A stretch of 64,000 nucleotides of DNA from assembly GCA_965230415.1 (NCBI GenBank), contig CBDDKZ010000005.1, positions 2,728,001-2,792,000 of the forward strand, read 5' to 3'. The translations under genes were made by a program, and so were the position numbers. Source of the stretch: CBDDKZ01 sp965230415 (GTDB taxonomy: Bacteria; Bacteroidota; Bacteroidia; Cytophagales; JAAEPT01). The notes beneath the pieces were generated by a model. The model did no database searches. It was given only the letters and a program-made list of their open reading frames with translations, and was not told the origin of the DNA. How positions within the stretch are numbered: position 1 is the stretch's first letter; each line of letters opens with the position of its first letter. Below, in pieces: positions 24,904-33,245 of this stretch.

Positions 24904-26349
24904 TTAGAAATTCTCAATGACAATTGTGCATGATTTGTCAAAGGGAGCATTATTTGTCTTTTGAGGATGTTGAATGTTCAAAAATAAAGATTTCTTGTCA
25001 GGTGATAAAAGAATTCCTGTAGATTCTGCACCTTTCGGTGCAACTAATAAACGATCAATATCATTTAAAGAGCAATTTTCAGTAACAGGAATGCGATAAA
25101 CTTCATTAATAGTGGTGCCAGTGCTTTTGTTTTCTGCTGATACCTTGTCGAAATCAAGACTGGTGATGTCTTCACAAACAAATAAATAGGCTTGACCATC
25201 TATCGTAGCGGAAGTGAGACCATCCGGGTTGGAGAATAAATACCCTGAATCGTTGGCTTTACCCCCATTGAGGTATACTTGCATGGAGTCTGTAGAAGGG
25301 TCAAATACGAGGATGCGTCCATAAGGATCGTTGTATTGGTGGCTTTCATGCTTCAACTGTTCAAAATAACCAGCCGGTTTACCTCCATTGGCAATTTCGT
25401 CTTTCCAGTCAAATGTATCTTTACCGGTTTCTGTAATGTAGATTTTGCCACCTATAAAGGTAAGCCATTCGTGGCGTTGAAAAAGCGTGGCTCCCATTTT
25501 AATGGCTACGGCAGCTATATCCATCAGTGCATTAGTGTCCCGCGGCAGGGCTATCCAATGCTTATTGCCTTCGGAAGCAGTTTCTGCATATGCATAAAGT
25601 TGACCTTTGGTATAATCATTGGCTTTGTCTGCAATGAATTTGAAGAAGATAGCGGGGTCATCATCATTAGTGAGGTAAACAGTTTTGCCATCGGGCATTG
25701 CCAATGCGTCTTCATGTTTATAGCGGCCCATACTTATTAGTTTGTGCAATGCCTTTCGTTTTTCCGGATCTATTTCGACCATCCATCCCAGGTTTTGATA
25801 AGGCTCGAAGTCAGGAGAAGCCAGTTTTTTGTAGTCATAGTTGATAGTCAGGTCATTTTTCGATCTTGGCATTATTTCTTCTGCACTCAATAAGGTCTGG
25901 TGCGGTGTCGTTTTTCCACCGCAGTTATTGGCGGTAAACCCCACTTCACTATAGTCTACGTTAAACGGAGAAGATTTAGTTTTCCATGTGTTATCATATT
26001 GCAGGTGAACTATGGTGCCTCCGCCGCCATCTCCCAATAAACTGTCTTTTACAACAGTTTCATGACTTACGAAAAGCGTGAAGTCCTTAGGGCTATTTTC
26101 AAAAAGTACAATACAGTCATGATGGCCTTTGGCCGGTGCTTTAATAGCTGAACTGCTTACAACACTGTCTCCTTCACTGAAAAGCACGGTAATAGTGCCC
26201 TTGTTCATTTGAAGTAAATGCGCCAGGCTGTCAGTTGTCGTTTCGGGTTTATCCCTTTCTCCGGGTAGATCATTTTCAGATTCCCTGGTGTTGGGGGTGC
26301 AGCCAAAGAAGAGGACACAAATAGTGAGTATATAGATAAATTTTTCCAT
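24904..26349 (-). CDS. PhoX-like (DUF839) lipoprotein
   Basis: A 481-residue lipoprotein: signal sequence with the lipobox LFFGC, so Cys16 should be acylated. The body matches the PhoX/DUF839 calcium-dependent phosphatase fold, with FTLFVSHE near residue 95, NNCGGKTTPH near 145, YKHEDALAMPDGKTVY near 218 and YLTNDDDPAIFF near 233. PhoX enzymes are Tat-exported alkaline phosphatases; this protein instead uses a lipoprotein signal and lacks a twin Arg. Phosphatase activity is therefore plausible, not proven. It is followed 9 bases later by the GNAT-like gene. Confidence 0.8.
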   Translation of the reverse strand: MEKFIYILTICVLFFGCTPNTRESENDLPGERDKPETTTDSLAHLLQMNKGTITVLFSEGDSVVSSSAIKAPAKGHHDCIVLFENSPKDFTLFVSHETVVKDSLLGDGGGGTIVHLQYDNTWKTKSSPFNVDYSEVGFTANNCGGKTTPHQTLLSAEEIMPRSKNDLTINYDYKKLASPDFEPYQNLGWMVEIDPEKRKALHKLISMGRYKHEDALAMPDGKTVYLTNDDDPAIFFKFIADKANDYTKGQLYAYAETASEGNKHWIALPRDTNALMDIAAVAIKMGATLFQRHEWLTFIGGKIYITETGKDTFDWKDEIANGGKPAGYFEQLKHESHQYNDPYGRILVFDPSTDSMQVYLNGGKANDSGYLFSNPDGLTSATIDGQAYLFVCEDITSLDFDKVSAENKSTGTTINEVYRIPVTENCSLNDIDRLLVAPKGAESTGILLSPDKKSLFLNIQHPQKTNNAPFDKSCTIVIENF

Positions 26350-26527
26350 AAACGAATTTAATCATGTCGTGTTAAGATAATGTTAATGTCAGACAATTCT
26401 TGAATGATTCAAATTATTAATTGCATGAATACATAAATGCCAGATTCCAATAGAGGAACTTGGAAGTATAAAATACTAAAATGTAATCGCTTGGGGAATT
26501 TTGTTTTCTATCCGCAGGAAGTATTAA

Positions 26528-26935
26528 TTAAATAACGCCTACTTTATTCCAATGTGCCAGCAGTCCTATCAGTAAAAATAGGAACAAGGAAAATGAGACC
26601 ATTGCAATAACAGTACGTTCGTTTTGTTTATTGGAAAAATATTGTCGATTGAGGAATTTTTGCTTTCGCACGAAAATAATGTAATTAAAAATGCAGCTTA
26701 ATATCCATAATCCGACAAGGGCCGTTTTTTGGGTGTTTATGGAATAAGTATTTAAAAGGTCAAAATAGTTGAGCATTAGAATAACACTTAAAAGGTTTAT
26801 CATCCAAAGTGCACTTGATGCCATAGTAACGTTGAGTAAAATAAGACTGGAATCAGAAGGTTGTTTTTTGTAGAACCAATAAATTTGGAATAAAAGGTAA
26901 TAATACGAATTCATCATAATGTAAAGCTTAAACAT
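26528..26935 (-). CDS. Small polytopic membrane protein
   Basis: A 135-residue protein with four predicted membrane helices (about 7-20, 37-56, 68-90 and 108-128) and a basic loop between the third and fourth. No motif was recognised. Proteins of this size and layout are frequent hypothetical genes in Bacteroidota. The start may be Met7 or Met8 rather than Met1. It stands alone between the PhoX-like gene and ribD. Confidence 0.65.
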   Translation of the reverse strand: MFKLYIMMNSYYYLLFQIYWFYKKQPSDSSLILLNVTMASSALWMINLLSVILMLNYFDLLNTYSINTQKTALVGLWILSCIFNYIIFVRKQKFLNRQYFSNKQNERTVIAMVSFSLFLFLLIGLLAHWNKVGVI

Positions 26936-27040
26936 CAGGTTCGGCAGAAGGTGTCTGCTATTAGAAATTCGGATTAAAAAAGACCTGTTAGTGGTGAGTT
27001 GTTCGCAACAATAAAGGTATTGTATAAGGTATATACGAAA

Positions 27041-28135
27041 CTATACTAAAAAGTAATCAAATAATGACGGATTTTCAAATTTTTTGTTTTTAAATAATGG
27101 GTTGTTTGTATTGATTATGAAATCTAAGCGGTCACCATTTGCTTGTGTATTTATTAGCTTGCCTTTGATTTGAGGTGCCTTTATGCCTTCGTGAAAGCGC
27201 TTTTTCGACGTGAATATCCGTGTTTCATCCCAGATACCCTCTTCTATAAACTGATTCAATGTGTAGGCACCTCCCTCTATAATTATGGATTGTATGTTTC
27301 TGTCATTAAGATCTCTTAGTAGCTCATGAACAAAGGATTTGCCGAGATCGATCTTTATCCATTCTGTTAAACCTTTTTTTTCAGTTTGAAGGCTGTTGTA
27401 AATGAGTGTCTGTTGTTGATTACTAAAAATGTTGTGGCTTTCAGGGATTCTCAGTTGTTTGTCAATGATCACTCTTAGCGGATCATTCCCGCTTCCGTTG
27501 CGCACATTTAAGGTGGGATTGTCATGAATAGCAGTAGTAGTGCCCACCATAATAGCATCTTCATGAGCACGCCAGGTATGTACCAGGTCTCTCGAAGCTT
27601 CGTTGCTAATCCATTTAGAATCATAATTAAGTCTCGAAATATAGCCGTCTTCGGTTTGTGCCCATTTTAAAATGATATATGGCCTGTTTTGAGTAAATCG
27701 AGTGAAAAAACGACGATTGAGCAGTTCACCCTCATGCTGCATGATACCTGTAGTTACTTCAATATTCGCCTCCCTGATTTTTTTAATTCCTCTTCCACTC
27801 ACTTTTGGATTGGGATCAGTGTTACAAATTATGACATGTTTTGGCTTGTGTTCTGCAATAAGGTCAGCACATGGAGGCGTTTTACCATAGTGGGAACAAG
27901 GCTCCAATGTTACATAAATGGTGCTGTCTTTTATTAAGGAGCGATCAGCTGGCAGAACGCTTTCCAAGGCATTAGGTTCTGCATGATTTTGGCCATACCG
28001 TTCATGGTACCCTTCCCCTATTATTCGATTTTCATGTACAATTAAACAAGCAACCATGGGATTAGGACTAACCGTCCCGTTTCCTTTAGTTGCCAATTCA
28101 AAAGCATAACGCATGTAATCCTCGTCCGATTGCAA
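27041..28135 (-). CDS. ribD: Riboflavin biosynthesis protein RibD
   Basis: This bifunctional enzyme deaminates and then reduces the pyrimidine intermediate in riboflavin synthesis. The N-terminal deaminase domain (1-145) shows HAEPNALE near residues 50-57 and PCSHYGKTPPCADL near 78-91, which are the zinc ligands and catalytic Glu. The C-terminal reductase (about 150-364) starts at RPYIILKWAQT and contains the NADPH-type IIIEGGAYTLNQF near 287. Length of 364 is normal. It is divergent from prmC with only 57 bases between starts. Confidence 0.95.
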   Translation of the reverse strand: MQSDEDYMRYAFELATKGNGTVSPNPMVACLIVHENRIIGEGYHERYGQNHAEPNALESVLPADRSLIKDSTIYVTLEPCSHYGKTPPCADLIAEHKPKHVIICNTDPNPKVSGRGIKKIREANIEVTTGIMQHEGELLNRRFFTRFTQNRPYIILKWAQTEDGYISRLNYDSKWISNEASRDLVHTWRAHEDAIMVGTTTAIHDNPTLNVRNGSGNDPLRVIIDKQLRIPESHNIFSNQQQTLIYNSLQTEKKGLTEWIKIDLGKSFVHELLRDLNDRNIQSIIIEGGAYTLNQFIEEGIWDETRIFTSKKRFHEGIKAPQIKGKLINTQANGDRLDFIINTNNPLFKNKKFENPSLFDYFLV

Positions 28136-28192
28136 TTTCTTTAGTAATTTTAAGTTTTGATGTTGCTAAATATACACTAAATACCACTTGTT

Positions 28193-29059
28193 TTGAAAAA
28201 ACTGAAGCGTTTAAGTCCCTTATATCAGCATTTGATGACAGAATTGAGATCGATTTACGATGAACAAGAAGCATCATCAATTTGTTTCCTATTGTTGGAA
28301 AAGCGCCTCGATGTCACAAAAGGAATGGTAGTGGCAAATGAACTATTTGACAATACGAATGCATTGCTGTTGTTAGAAAGAGATTTGCAGCGTTTAGCAG
28401 ATAATGAGCCTGTACAGTACGTGTTGGGCGAAGCTGACTTCTACGGCCATCAATTTTTTGTGAATGCGGCAACATTAATACCCAGGCCGGAAACAGAAGA
28501 ACTCGTGAATTTTATACTCAATAATCACGACAACTCTAAGTTGAAAGTATTAGATGTCGGTACCGGGTCGGGATGCATCCCAATCTCATTGAAAAAGGAG
28601 CGCGCAAATTGGGATATGCAGGCCTTAGATATTTCCAAAGAAGCACTTAATGTAGCCACTAAGAACGCACAACGGTTGGAAGTCTCGATCGACTTTCATT
28701 TGTGTGATGTGATCAATGAGGAATTGCCGTCAGGTGCTTATGATATCATCGTGAGTAATCCGCCCTATGTGCTGGAAAGTGAAAGAGCATACATGAGTGC
28801 TAATGTGCTTCGTTATGAACCGGAGAGGGCATTGTTCGTACCTGATACTGACCCACTGAGGTTTTATAAACGTATAGCGCGTTTAGCAATGGTCGGTTTA
28901 ACTAATTCGGGATCATTGTATTTTGAAATTAACGAACGTTTTGGTGAGCAGTTGATGAGGCATTTGGAAGAGCTTGGTTTCCAGAAAGTAAGCCTGATAA
29001 AAGATCTTCATGGTAAGAACAGAATTGTGAATGCTGTATTTAATGTTGCGGAGGTATAG
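28193..29059 (+). CDS. prmC: Peptide chain release factor N5-glutamine methyltransferase
   Basis: PrmC (HemK) methylates the Gln of the GGQ motif in release factors 1 and 2. The 288-residue protein has the helical N-terminal domain, the SAM motif VLDVGTGSGCIPI near residues 119-131 and the catalytic VSNPPYV near 186-192. The proposed start is TTG at 28193: the N-terminal segment before the first internal Met (residue 15) aligns with the expected first helix of the family, so the longer form is preferred over ATG at 28235. The gene ends about 190 bases before a strong hairpin terminator. Confidence 0.93.
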   Translation: MKKLKRLSPLYQHLMTELRSIYDEQEASSICFLLLEKRLDVTKGMVVANELFDNTNALLLLERDLQRLADNEPVQYVLGEADFYGHQFFVNAATLIPRPETEELVNFILNNHDNSKLKVLDVGTGSGCIPISLKKERANWDMQALDISKEALNVATKNAQRLEVSIDFHLCDVINEELPSGAYDIIVSNPPYVLESERAYMSANVLRYEPERALFVPDTDPLRFYKRIARLAMVGLTNSGSLYFEINERFGEQLMRHLEELGFQKVSLIKDLHGKNRIVNAVFNVAEV

Positions 29060-29249
29060 TTCAGGGTAGTGAGTCAAAGGTATGTAATAAAAAATGTAAA
29101 AATGTATAAAATTCAGATTTGACTTGTGTCCTTAAATTCCTGATAATTGTAACATCACTGATGAGTTATTGAAAGGGTATTCTCATTCAGTATTTTTTAG
29201 AGTCTGTCGTGAGATAGGCGTTTGCAACATTAATGCTCATTTTTTCATC

Positions 29250-29282
29250 AGCTGTAAGGGTGTACTCTTACAGCTTTTTTTT
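29250..29282 (+). terminator. Strong intrinsic terminator downstream of prmC
   Basis: AGCTGTAAG (29250-29258), an 8-base loop and CTTACAGCT (29267-29275) followed by seven further T. It is the clearest rho-independent terminator in the region and lies about 190 bases after the prmC stop. Confidence 0.85.
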
Positions 29283-29442
29283 GCTCTCTATTTAACGCTC
29301 CGGAATGTGAATGAATGTCTCTGATAGTTTTAGTACTGTGATTGATTAGTCTAAACTTCTGTTAAGCTTAGCCTTGTTGTATTGGTCTCGTGTTGTATCT
29401 GTAAATGGTCGGTGGTTAAGCAGTTCTGCTTAGTTTATCTTG

Positions 29443-29487
29443 AACTATCCATGGGCTAAAGCGTAGAGCGTTTATTCATGGGTAGTT
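29443..29487. repeat. Long imperfect palindrome, possibly REP/IS200-like
   Basis: AACTATCCATGGG (29443-29455) pairs with CATGGGTAGTT (29477-29487) including wobble pairs, and TAAA/TTTA extend the stem inside. The loop is GCGTAGAGCG. The layout recalls palindromes associated with IS200/IS605 and RAYT elements. No transposase gene lies nearby, so the identity is unproven. Confidence 0.35.
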
Positions 29488-29652
29488 GAACAAAAGGTGT
29501 GGATTTTGATTTAAGCGCCAGGAGATTGCTCTTATTGTCTTGATAAATTTGCAATAAAAAAGGCTGATTGTTAAAAATATTGAAAAAATATAGAAATATT
29601 GTTTAGGTTAAGGATACTTTTTTGCCTGATTTACATGTAAGAAAATGTTTGC

Positions 29653-30279
29653 TCAATTGGTAGTTTTTTCGATTAGCCATATGTTTTCTGTAATAGACGG
29701 CAAGAAAATCTCGATTAATCCGTTCGATCTTGTCGTTAAAGTACACGGAATCAGCGTTTCTGTCAAAAGATCTGTGTTATCTGCTTCTTTGATACCAATA
29801 TTGATAGGGGTGGAGCTTTCTATTCGTAAATTGGTATTGGAAGGATAGAATTTGGAAAAAGTTAGCTGCTTGAGAGGAAGTGCATAATAATCAGTACCAA
29901 TTATACTGCTTATATGGTGGTTTGAAGAACTCGTACATAACCTGGTGAAAACGGCTTCCCAATTTTCGTTGGTGATTAAGTTATAAGGTTTTGGTGAACT
30001 ACCGGCGAAAGTTTCAAATCCTAAAATATCCTTTTCAATGATATCGATAGGTTGTTGAAATTGAATAAGGTGTTGTAAGTCTTCTACTTCTTTGTTGCTA
30101 CACCAGATGGCGTCAATTTTGATACCCCAGCTGTTTAATTTTTCTGCAGCAGGTTTAGAAACTACCAGCTTGGGAGACCATTCCAATAAAGCTTCCAGCA
30201 TGGGCCTTTGTAGGTCCTCTATATATTCAATTAATAAATCAGGCTCCTGTCCTTCTTTTACAAAATGATGTGAAGACAT
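29653..30279 (-). CDS. Degenerate thiamine pyrophosphokinase-like protein
   Basis: A 208-residue protein beginning MSSHHFVKEGQEPDLLI. The N-terminus, LLEWSPKLVV near residues 32-41, LGIKID-like WGIKIDAIW near 51-59, and the C-terminal beta domain ending in IWLIE resemble, from memory, the Bacteroidota thiamine pyrophosphokinase group. However, the positions of the DGA, GDFD, DQDKTD and RxDH catalytic motifs carry unrelated residues (for example WCSNKEV where GDFD is expected). The protein would therefore not be expected to transfer pyrophosphate. It is divergent from the TPP-riboswitch thiamine operon, which supports a thiamine connection, perhaps as a binding or sensing protein. It is not visibly frameshifted. 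Homology needs profile searching. Confidence 0.6.
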   Translation of the reverse strand: MSSHHFVKEGQEPDLLIEYIEDLQRPMLEALLEWSPKLVVSKPAAEKLNSWGIKIDAIWCSNKEVEDLQHLIQFQQPIDIIEKDILGFETFAGSSPKPYNLITNENWEAVFTRLCTSSSNHHISSIIGTDYYALPLKQLTFSKFYPSNTNLRIESSTPINIGIKEADNTDLLTETLIPCTLTTRSNGLIEIFLPSITENIWLIEKTTN

Positions 30280-30360
30280 ATTCTTTTGATTATAGTCATC
30301 AATTGGTTAAATATACGATCATTATTTCGAAATAGAACAGCTATAATTGAAGAATGAAAT

Positions 30361-30391
30361 TTTGTGTTTAGCGAATAAACTGCTAATTTTG
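30361..30391 (+). promoter_or_regulatory. Promoter of the thiamine operon
   Basis: TTTG at 30361-30364, 19-base spacer, TAATTTTG at 30384-30391: a full match to the Bacteroidota consensus. Transcription should begin close to 30398, exactly where the riboswitch aptamer starts. Confidence 0.82.
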
Positions 30392-30397
30392 GACCAG

Positions 30398-30478
30398 TGA
30401 CTTTAGGGGCGTCGTAATAAACGACTGAGATGACACCCTCAGAACCTGATACAGTTAGCACTGACGTAGGGAAAAGTC
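30398..30478 (+). promoter_or_regulatory. TPP (THI-box) riboswitch
   Basis: The conserved elements of the aptamer are in order: TTTAGGGG near 30402, CTGAGATGACACCCT near 30424, GAACCTGAT at 30441 and the 3' block CACTGACGTAGGGA. GACTTT at 30399 pairs with AAAGTC near 30472 to form P1. It precedes thiS by about 45 bases and should repress the operon when thiamine pyrophosphate is abundant. A short hairpin (TCGAAT with ATTCGA followed by TTTT) begins within the 3' edge of P1 and may be the expression platform. Confidence 0.96.
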
Positions 30479-30524
30479 GAATCCTGCCTATTCGATTTTC
30501 AACAATCAGTGCCATTCTTATGTT

Positions 30525-30731
30525 ATGACTAAGGTAATTGTAAATAATGATGAGACCTTTTTGAATAAAGGCAATTCCATAAGTGATCTGATTACTCAAT
30601 TAGGACTTAGTTCTGGTAAGGGTATTGCAGTGGCTGTTAATAATATGGTGGTTCCAAAAGTAGATTGGTCTCAACATGAATTAAAGCAAGACGATAGAGT
30701 CACATTAATAAAAGCTACCCAGGGAGGGTAG
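30525..30731 (+). CDS. thiS: Sulfur carrier protein ThiS
   Basis: A 68-residue ubiquitin-like protein ending in ATQGG, the C-terminal Gly-Gly that is adenylated and then carries the thiocarboxylate sulfur for thiazole formation. The fold pattern (KVIVNNDETF strand, LGLSSGKGIAVAVNN) is normal. It is the first gene after the riboswitch and is 25 bases before thiC. Its partners thiF, thiG and thiH are absent from this operon. Confidence 0.93.
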   Translation: MTKVIVNNDETFLNKGNSISDLITQLGLSSGKGIAVAVNNMVVPKVDWSQHELKQDDRVTLIKATQGG

Positions 30732-30756
30732 TTTAACACTGAACTAATTCGATATT

Positions 30757-32625
30757 ATGAAGAAAGATCGTATACCTTCGCAGTCATCTGTGACCCGGGA
30801 TGAATTTCCTGCCTCAAAAAAGATTTATGTTCCTGGGGAAATCCACGATATTAAAGTAGCAATGCGTGAAATTTCGCTGAATGATACTGTTAAGAAATTT
30901 TCGCCAAACGAGCCCGCTGAAAAGAATGCTCCGGTAACTGTTTATGATACAAGTGGGCCTTATACCGATCCGGATATAGAAATAAACCTGCACAAAGGCT
31001 TGCCACGTCTGCGTCAGGAGTGGATCGAAAAAAGAGGAGATGTAGAAGAACTGAAGGAAATTACTTCTGATTTTGGTCGTGAGCGTCTTTATAATTCGGA
31101 CCTTGATTACCTAAGGTTTGATCACTTAAAGAAACCCCTGTGTGCGAAGGCGGGTAGTAATGTGACTCAAATGCATTACGCCAAGAAAGGGATTATTACT
31201 CCTGAGATGGAATATATTGCCATTCGCGAAAATCAGCGCATGGAGGAAGTGATTGAAATTGCCAAGCAGCATCCCGGGGAGAATTTTGGGGCGTATAAAC
31301 ACCTTAATGCGATTACTCCCGAGTTTGTACGTGATGAAGTGGCTCGTGGACGTGCCGTAATTCCTAATAATATCAATCACCCTGAAAGTGAACCCATGAT
31401 TTTAGGTAGGAACTTCCTGGTGAAAATTAATGCCAATATAGGTAACTCGGCCGTAACATCAAGCATAGAAGAGGAAGTCGAAAAAGCGGTATGGGCCTGT
31501 CGTTGGGGGGCAGACACCATTATGGACCTTTCTACCGGTAAAAATATTCATGAAACAAGAGAGTGGATACTCAGAAATTCTCCGGTACCAATTGGTACGG
31601 TGCCAATATACCAGGCGCTTGAGAAAGTAGATGGTAAAGCAGAAGAATTAACCTGGGAAATTTTTAGAGATACTTTAATAGAGCAGGCAGAGCAAGGCGT
31701 TGATTATTTTACCATTCATGCAGGTGTATTATTAAGATATGTGCCAATGACTGCCAAGCGTGTAACCGGTATCGTTTCGCGCGGTGGTTCTATTCTTGCT
31801 AAATGGTGTCTGGCACATCATAAAGAAAATTTCCTTTATACCAATTTCGAGGAGATATGCGAGATCATGAAGGCTTATGACGTTTCGTTTTCATTAGGAG
31901 ACGGATTGCGTCCGGGTTCTTTGGCAGATGCTAATGATAAAGCACAATTTGCCGAGCTGGAGACCTTGGGTGAGCTTACTGAAATTGCCTGGAAACATGA
32001 TGTTCAAACCATCATTGAAGGACCAGGTCACGTGCCTATGCATATGATCAAAGAAAATATGGACAAGCAGTTGGAAGCATGTAAAGAAGCTCCTTTTTAC
32101 ACTTTAGGGCCTCTTACAACAGATATTGCACCAGGGTACGACCATATTACTTCAGGCATAGGTGCAGCTATGATCGGTTGGTACGGTACTTCCATGTTGT
32201 GCTATGTGACACCTAAGGAACACTTGGGGCTCCCTAACAAAAAGGATGTAAAGGATGGTGTTATCACTTATAAGCTGGCTGCTCATGCTGCTGATTTGGC
32301 TAAAGGACATCCGGGAGCTCAGCACCGGGATAATGCATTGAGCAAAGCACGTTTCGAATTTCGCTGGGAAGACCAGTTTAACCTATCCCTCGATCCGGAT
32401 ACGGCACGTGAGTACCATGATGAGACCTTACCTGCTGAAGGAGCAAAGGTAGCTCACTTCTGCTCCATGTGCGGTCCTAACTTCTGTTCGATGAAAATTA
32501 CGCAAGATGTGCGAGACTATGCTGCCAAAGAGGGCTTGGATAATGAAGATGCACTCGAAGAAGGAATGCGTAAAAAAGCGGAGGAGTTTGTAGAGTCAGG
32601 AGCCAATGTTTACGTTCCTGAATAA
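30757..32625 (+). CDS. thiC: Phosphomethylpyrimidine synthase
   Basis: ThiC is a radical SAM enzyme that rearranges aminoimidazole ribotide into hydroxymethylpyrimidine phosphate. At 622 residues it includes the extended N-terminal region of bacterial ThiC. The barrel has GADTIMDLSTG near 248 and SLGDGLRPG near 388. The C-terminal cluster motif CSMCGPNFCSM near 568-578 gives the CxxCxxxxC cysteines of the [4Fe-4S] cluster. Expression should follow the TPP riboswitch upstream of thiS. Confidence 0.97.
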   Translation: MKKDRIPSQSSVTRDEFPASKKIYVPGEIHDIKVAMREISLNDTVKKFSPNEPAEKNAPVTVYDTSGPYTDPDIEINLHKGLPRLRQEWIEKRGDVEELKEITSDFGRERLYNSDLDYLRFDHLKKPLCAKAGSNVTQMHYAKKGIITPEMEYIAIRENQRMEEVIEIAKQHPGENFGAYKHLNAITPEFVRDEVARGRAVIPNNINHPESEPMILGRNFLVKINANIGNSAVTSSIEEEVEKAVWACRWGADTIMDLSTGKNIHETREWILRNSPVPIGTVPIYQALEKVDGKAEELTWEIFRDTLIEQAEQGVDYFTIHAGVLLRYVPMTAKRVTGIVSRGGSILAKWCLAHHKENFLYTNFEEICEIMKAYDVSFSLGDGLRPGSLADANDKAQFAELETLGELTEIAWKHDVQTIIEGPGHVPMHMIKENMDKQLEACKEAPFYTLGPLTTDIAPGYDHITSGIGAAMIGWYGTSMLCYVTPKEHLGLPNKKDVKDGVITYKLAAHAADLAKGHPGAQHRDNALSKARFEFRWEDQFNLSLDPDTAREYHDETLPAEGAKVAHFCSMCGPNFCSMKITQDVRDYAAKEGLDNEDALEEGMRKKAEEFVESGANVYVPE

Positions 32626-32648
32626 CATTTTATTGCGCTGATAGCAGT

Positions 32649-33245
32649 ATGAAATTGATTGTGATTTCAGCTCCCGGACATATGATGGGAGAAAAAGATA
32701 CTTTGTTCCAACTCTTTGAAAAGGGGTTGGAACATTTTCATTTGCGTAAACCCGGATTTGGTACGGAAGAGTTGCAAAATTGGCTTAACCGCTGGCCTAT
32801 AGAGCTTCGGGAAAAAACGGTAGTACACAAAGACGCAGCCACAGCTGTAAAATACAAGCTTAAGGGCTTGCACCTGGGTAGTGATCAAGCTTTCCTGGAT
32901 ACTGATTTCTACAGCGGTTTGCAGCAATCGAAGTCATTTCACTCTTTTGAGGAAATAAGAAATGACATTGCAGCCTATTCCTATCGATTTATAAGTCCCG
33001 TTTTTAACAGCATTTCAAAAGAAGGATATAAATCAGCTTTTGTCAATAGAGATCTGGAGTCGTTTGTCAAGAACTATGATGGCGAGCTGTACGCACTAGG
33101 TGGTATCGATTCAAAAACAGCTCTTGAAGCTAAAAGGATAGGATTCAAAGGTATAGCCGTTCTAGGGACGCTTTGGGGTAAGATAATGCAAGCCAAACTG
33201 ATGGCTGAGTTCGATCGTTTAATGGAAATTTGTAATGGGACTTGA
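32649..33245 (+). CDS. TenI/thiamine phosphate synthase-like protein
   Basis: This 198-residue TIM-barrel protein resembles the second, divergent ThiE copy found in Bacteroidota thiamine operons. LFEKGLEHFHLRKPG near residues 22-36 and YALGGID near 151-157 correspond to the ThiE barrel, and FISPVFNSISKEGY near 117-130 matches the phosphate-binding region. The catalytic pattern of true ThiE (NDR at the second strand) is replaced by HKDAATA. It may be a thiazole tautomerase (TenI-type) rather than a coupling enzyme. A complete ThiE is encoded three genes downstream. Confidence 0.8.
   Translation: MKLIVISAPGHMMGEKDTLFQLFEKGLEHFHLRKPGFGTEELQNWLNRWPIELREKTVVHKDAATAVKYKLKGLHLGSDQAFLDTDFYSGLQQSKSFHSFEEIRNDIAAYSYRFISPVFNSISKEGYKSAFVNRDLESFVKNYDGELYALGGIDSKTALEAKRIGFKGIAVLGTLWGKIMQAKLMAEFDRLMEICNGT

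Larger units (their letters stand above)
29060..29652. other. 593-base gene-free region with hairpins
   Basis: No open frame with coding character was found on either strand. The stretch holds a strong intrinsic terminator at 29250-29282, a short perfect hairpin at 29417-29432 (TAAGCAG, TT, CTGCTTA) and a long imperfect palindrome at 29443-29487. The interval between prmC and the terminator (about 190 bases) is long for a plain 3' untranslated region and could carry a small RNA. The part after the terminator has no assigned promoter function for the minus-strand gene, which ends at 29653. Confidence 0.5.

Noticed and set aside
29250..29380. Minus-strand reading STKTIRDIHSHSG resembling the end of a tyrosine integrase
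   Set aside because: Only about 15 residues match, the frame is soon interrupted, and the following residues come from the terminator hairpin. It is below what I can support as a mobile-element remnant.
30258..30599. 113-codon minus-strand frame across the riboswitch
   Set aside because: It is the complement of the highly conserved TPP aptamer and of the promoter, so the frame is accidental.
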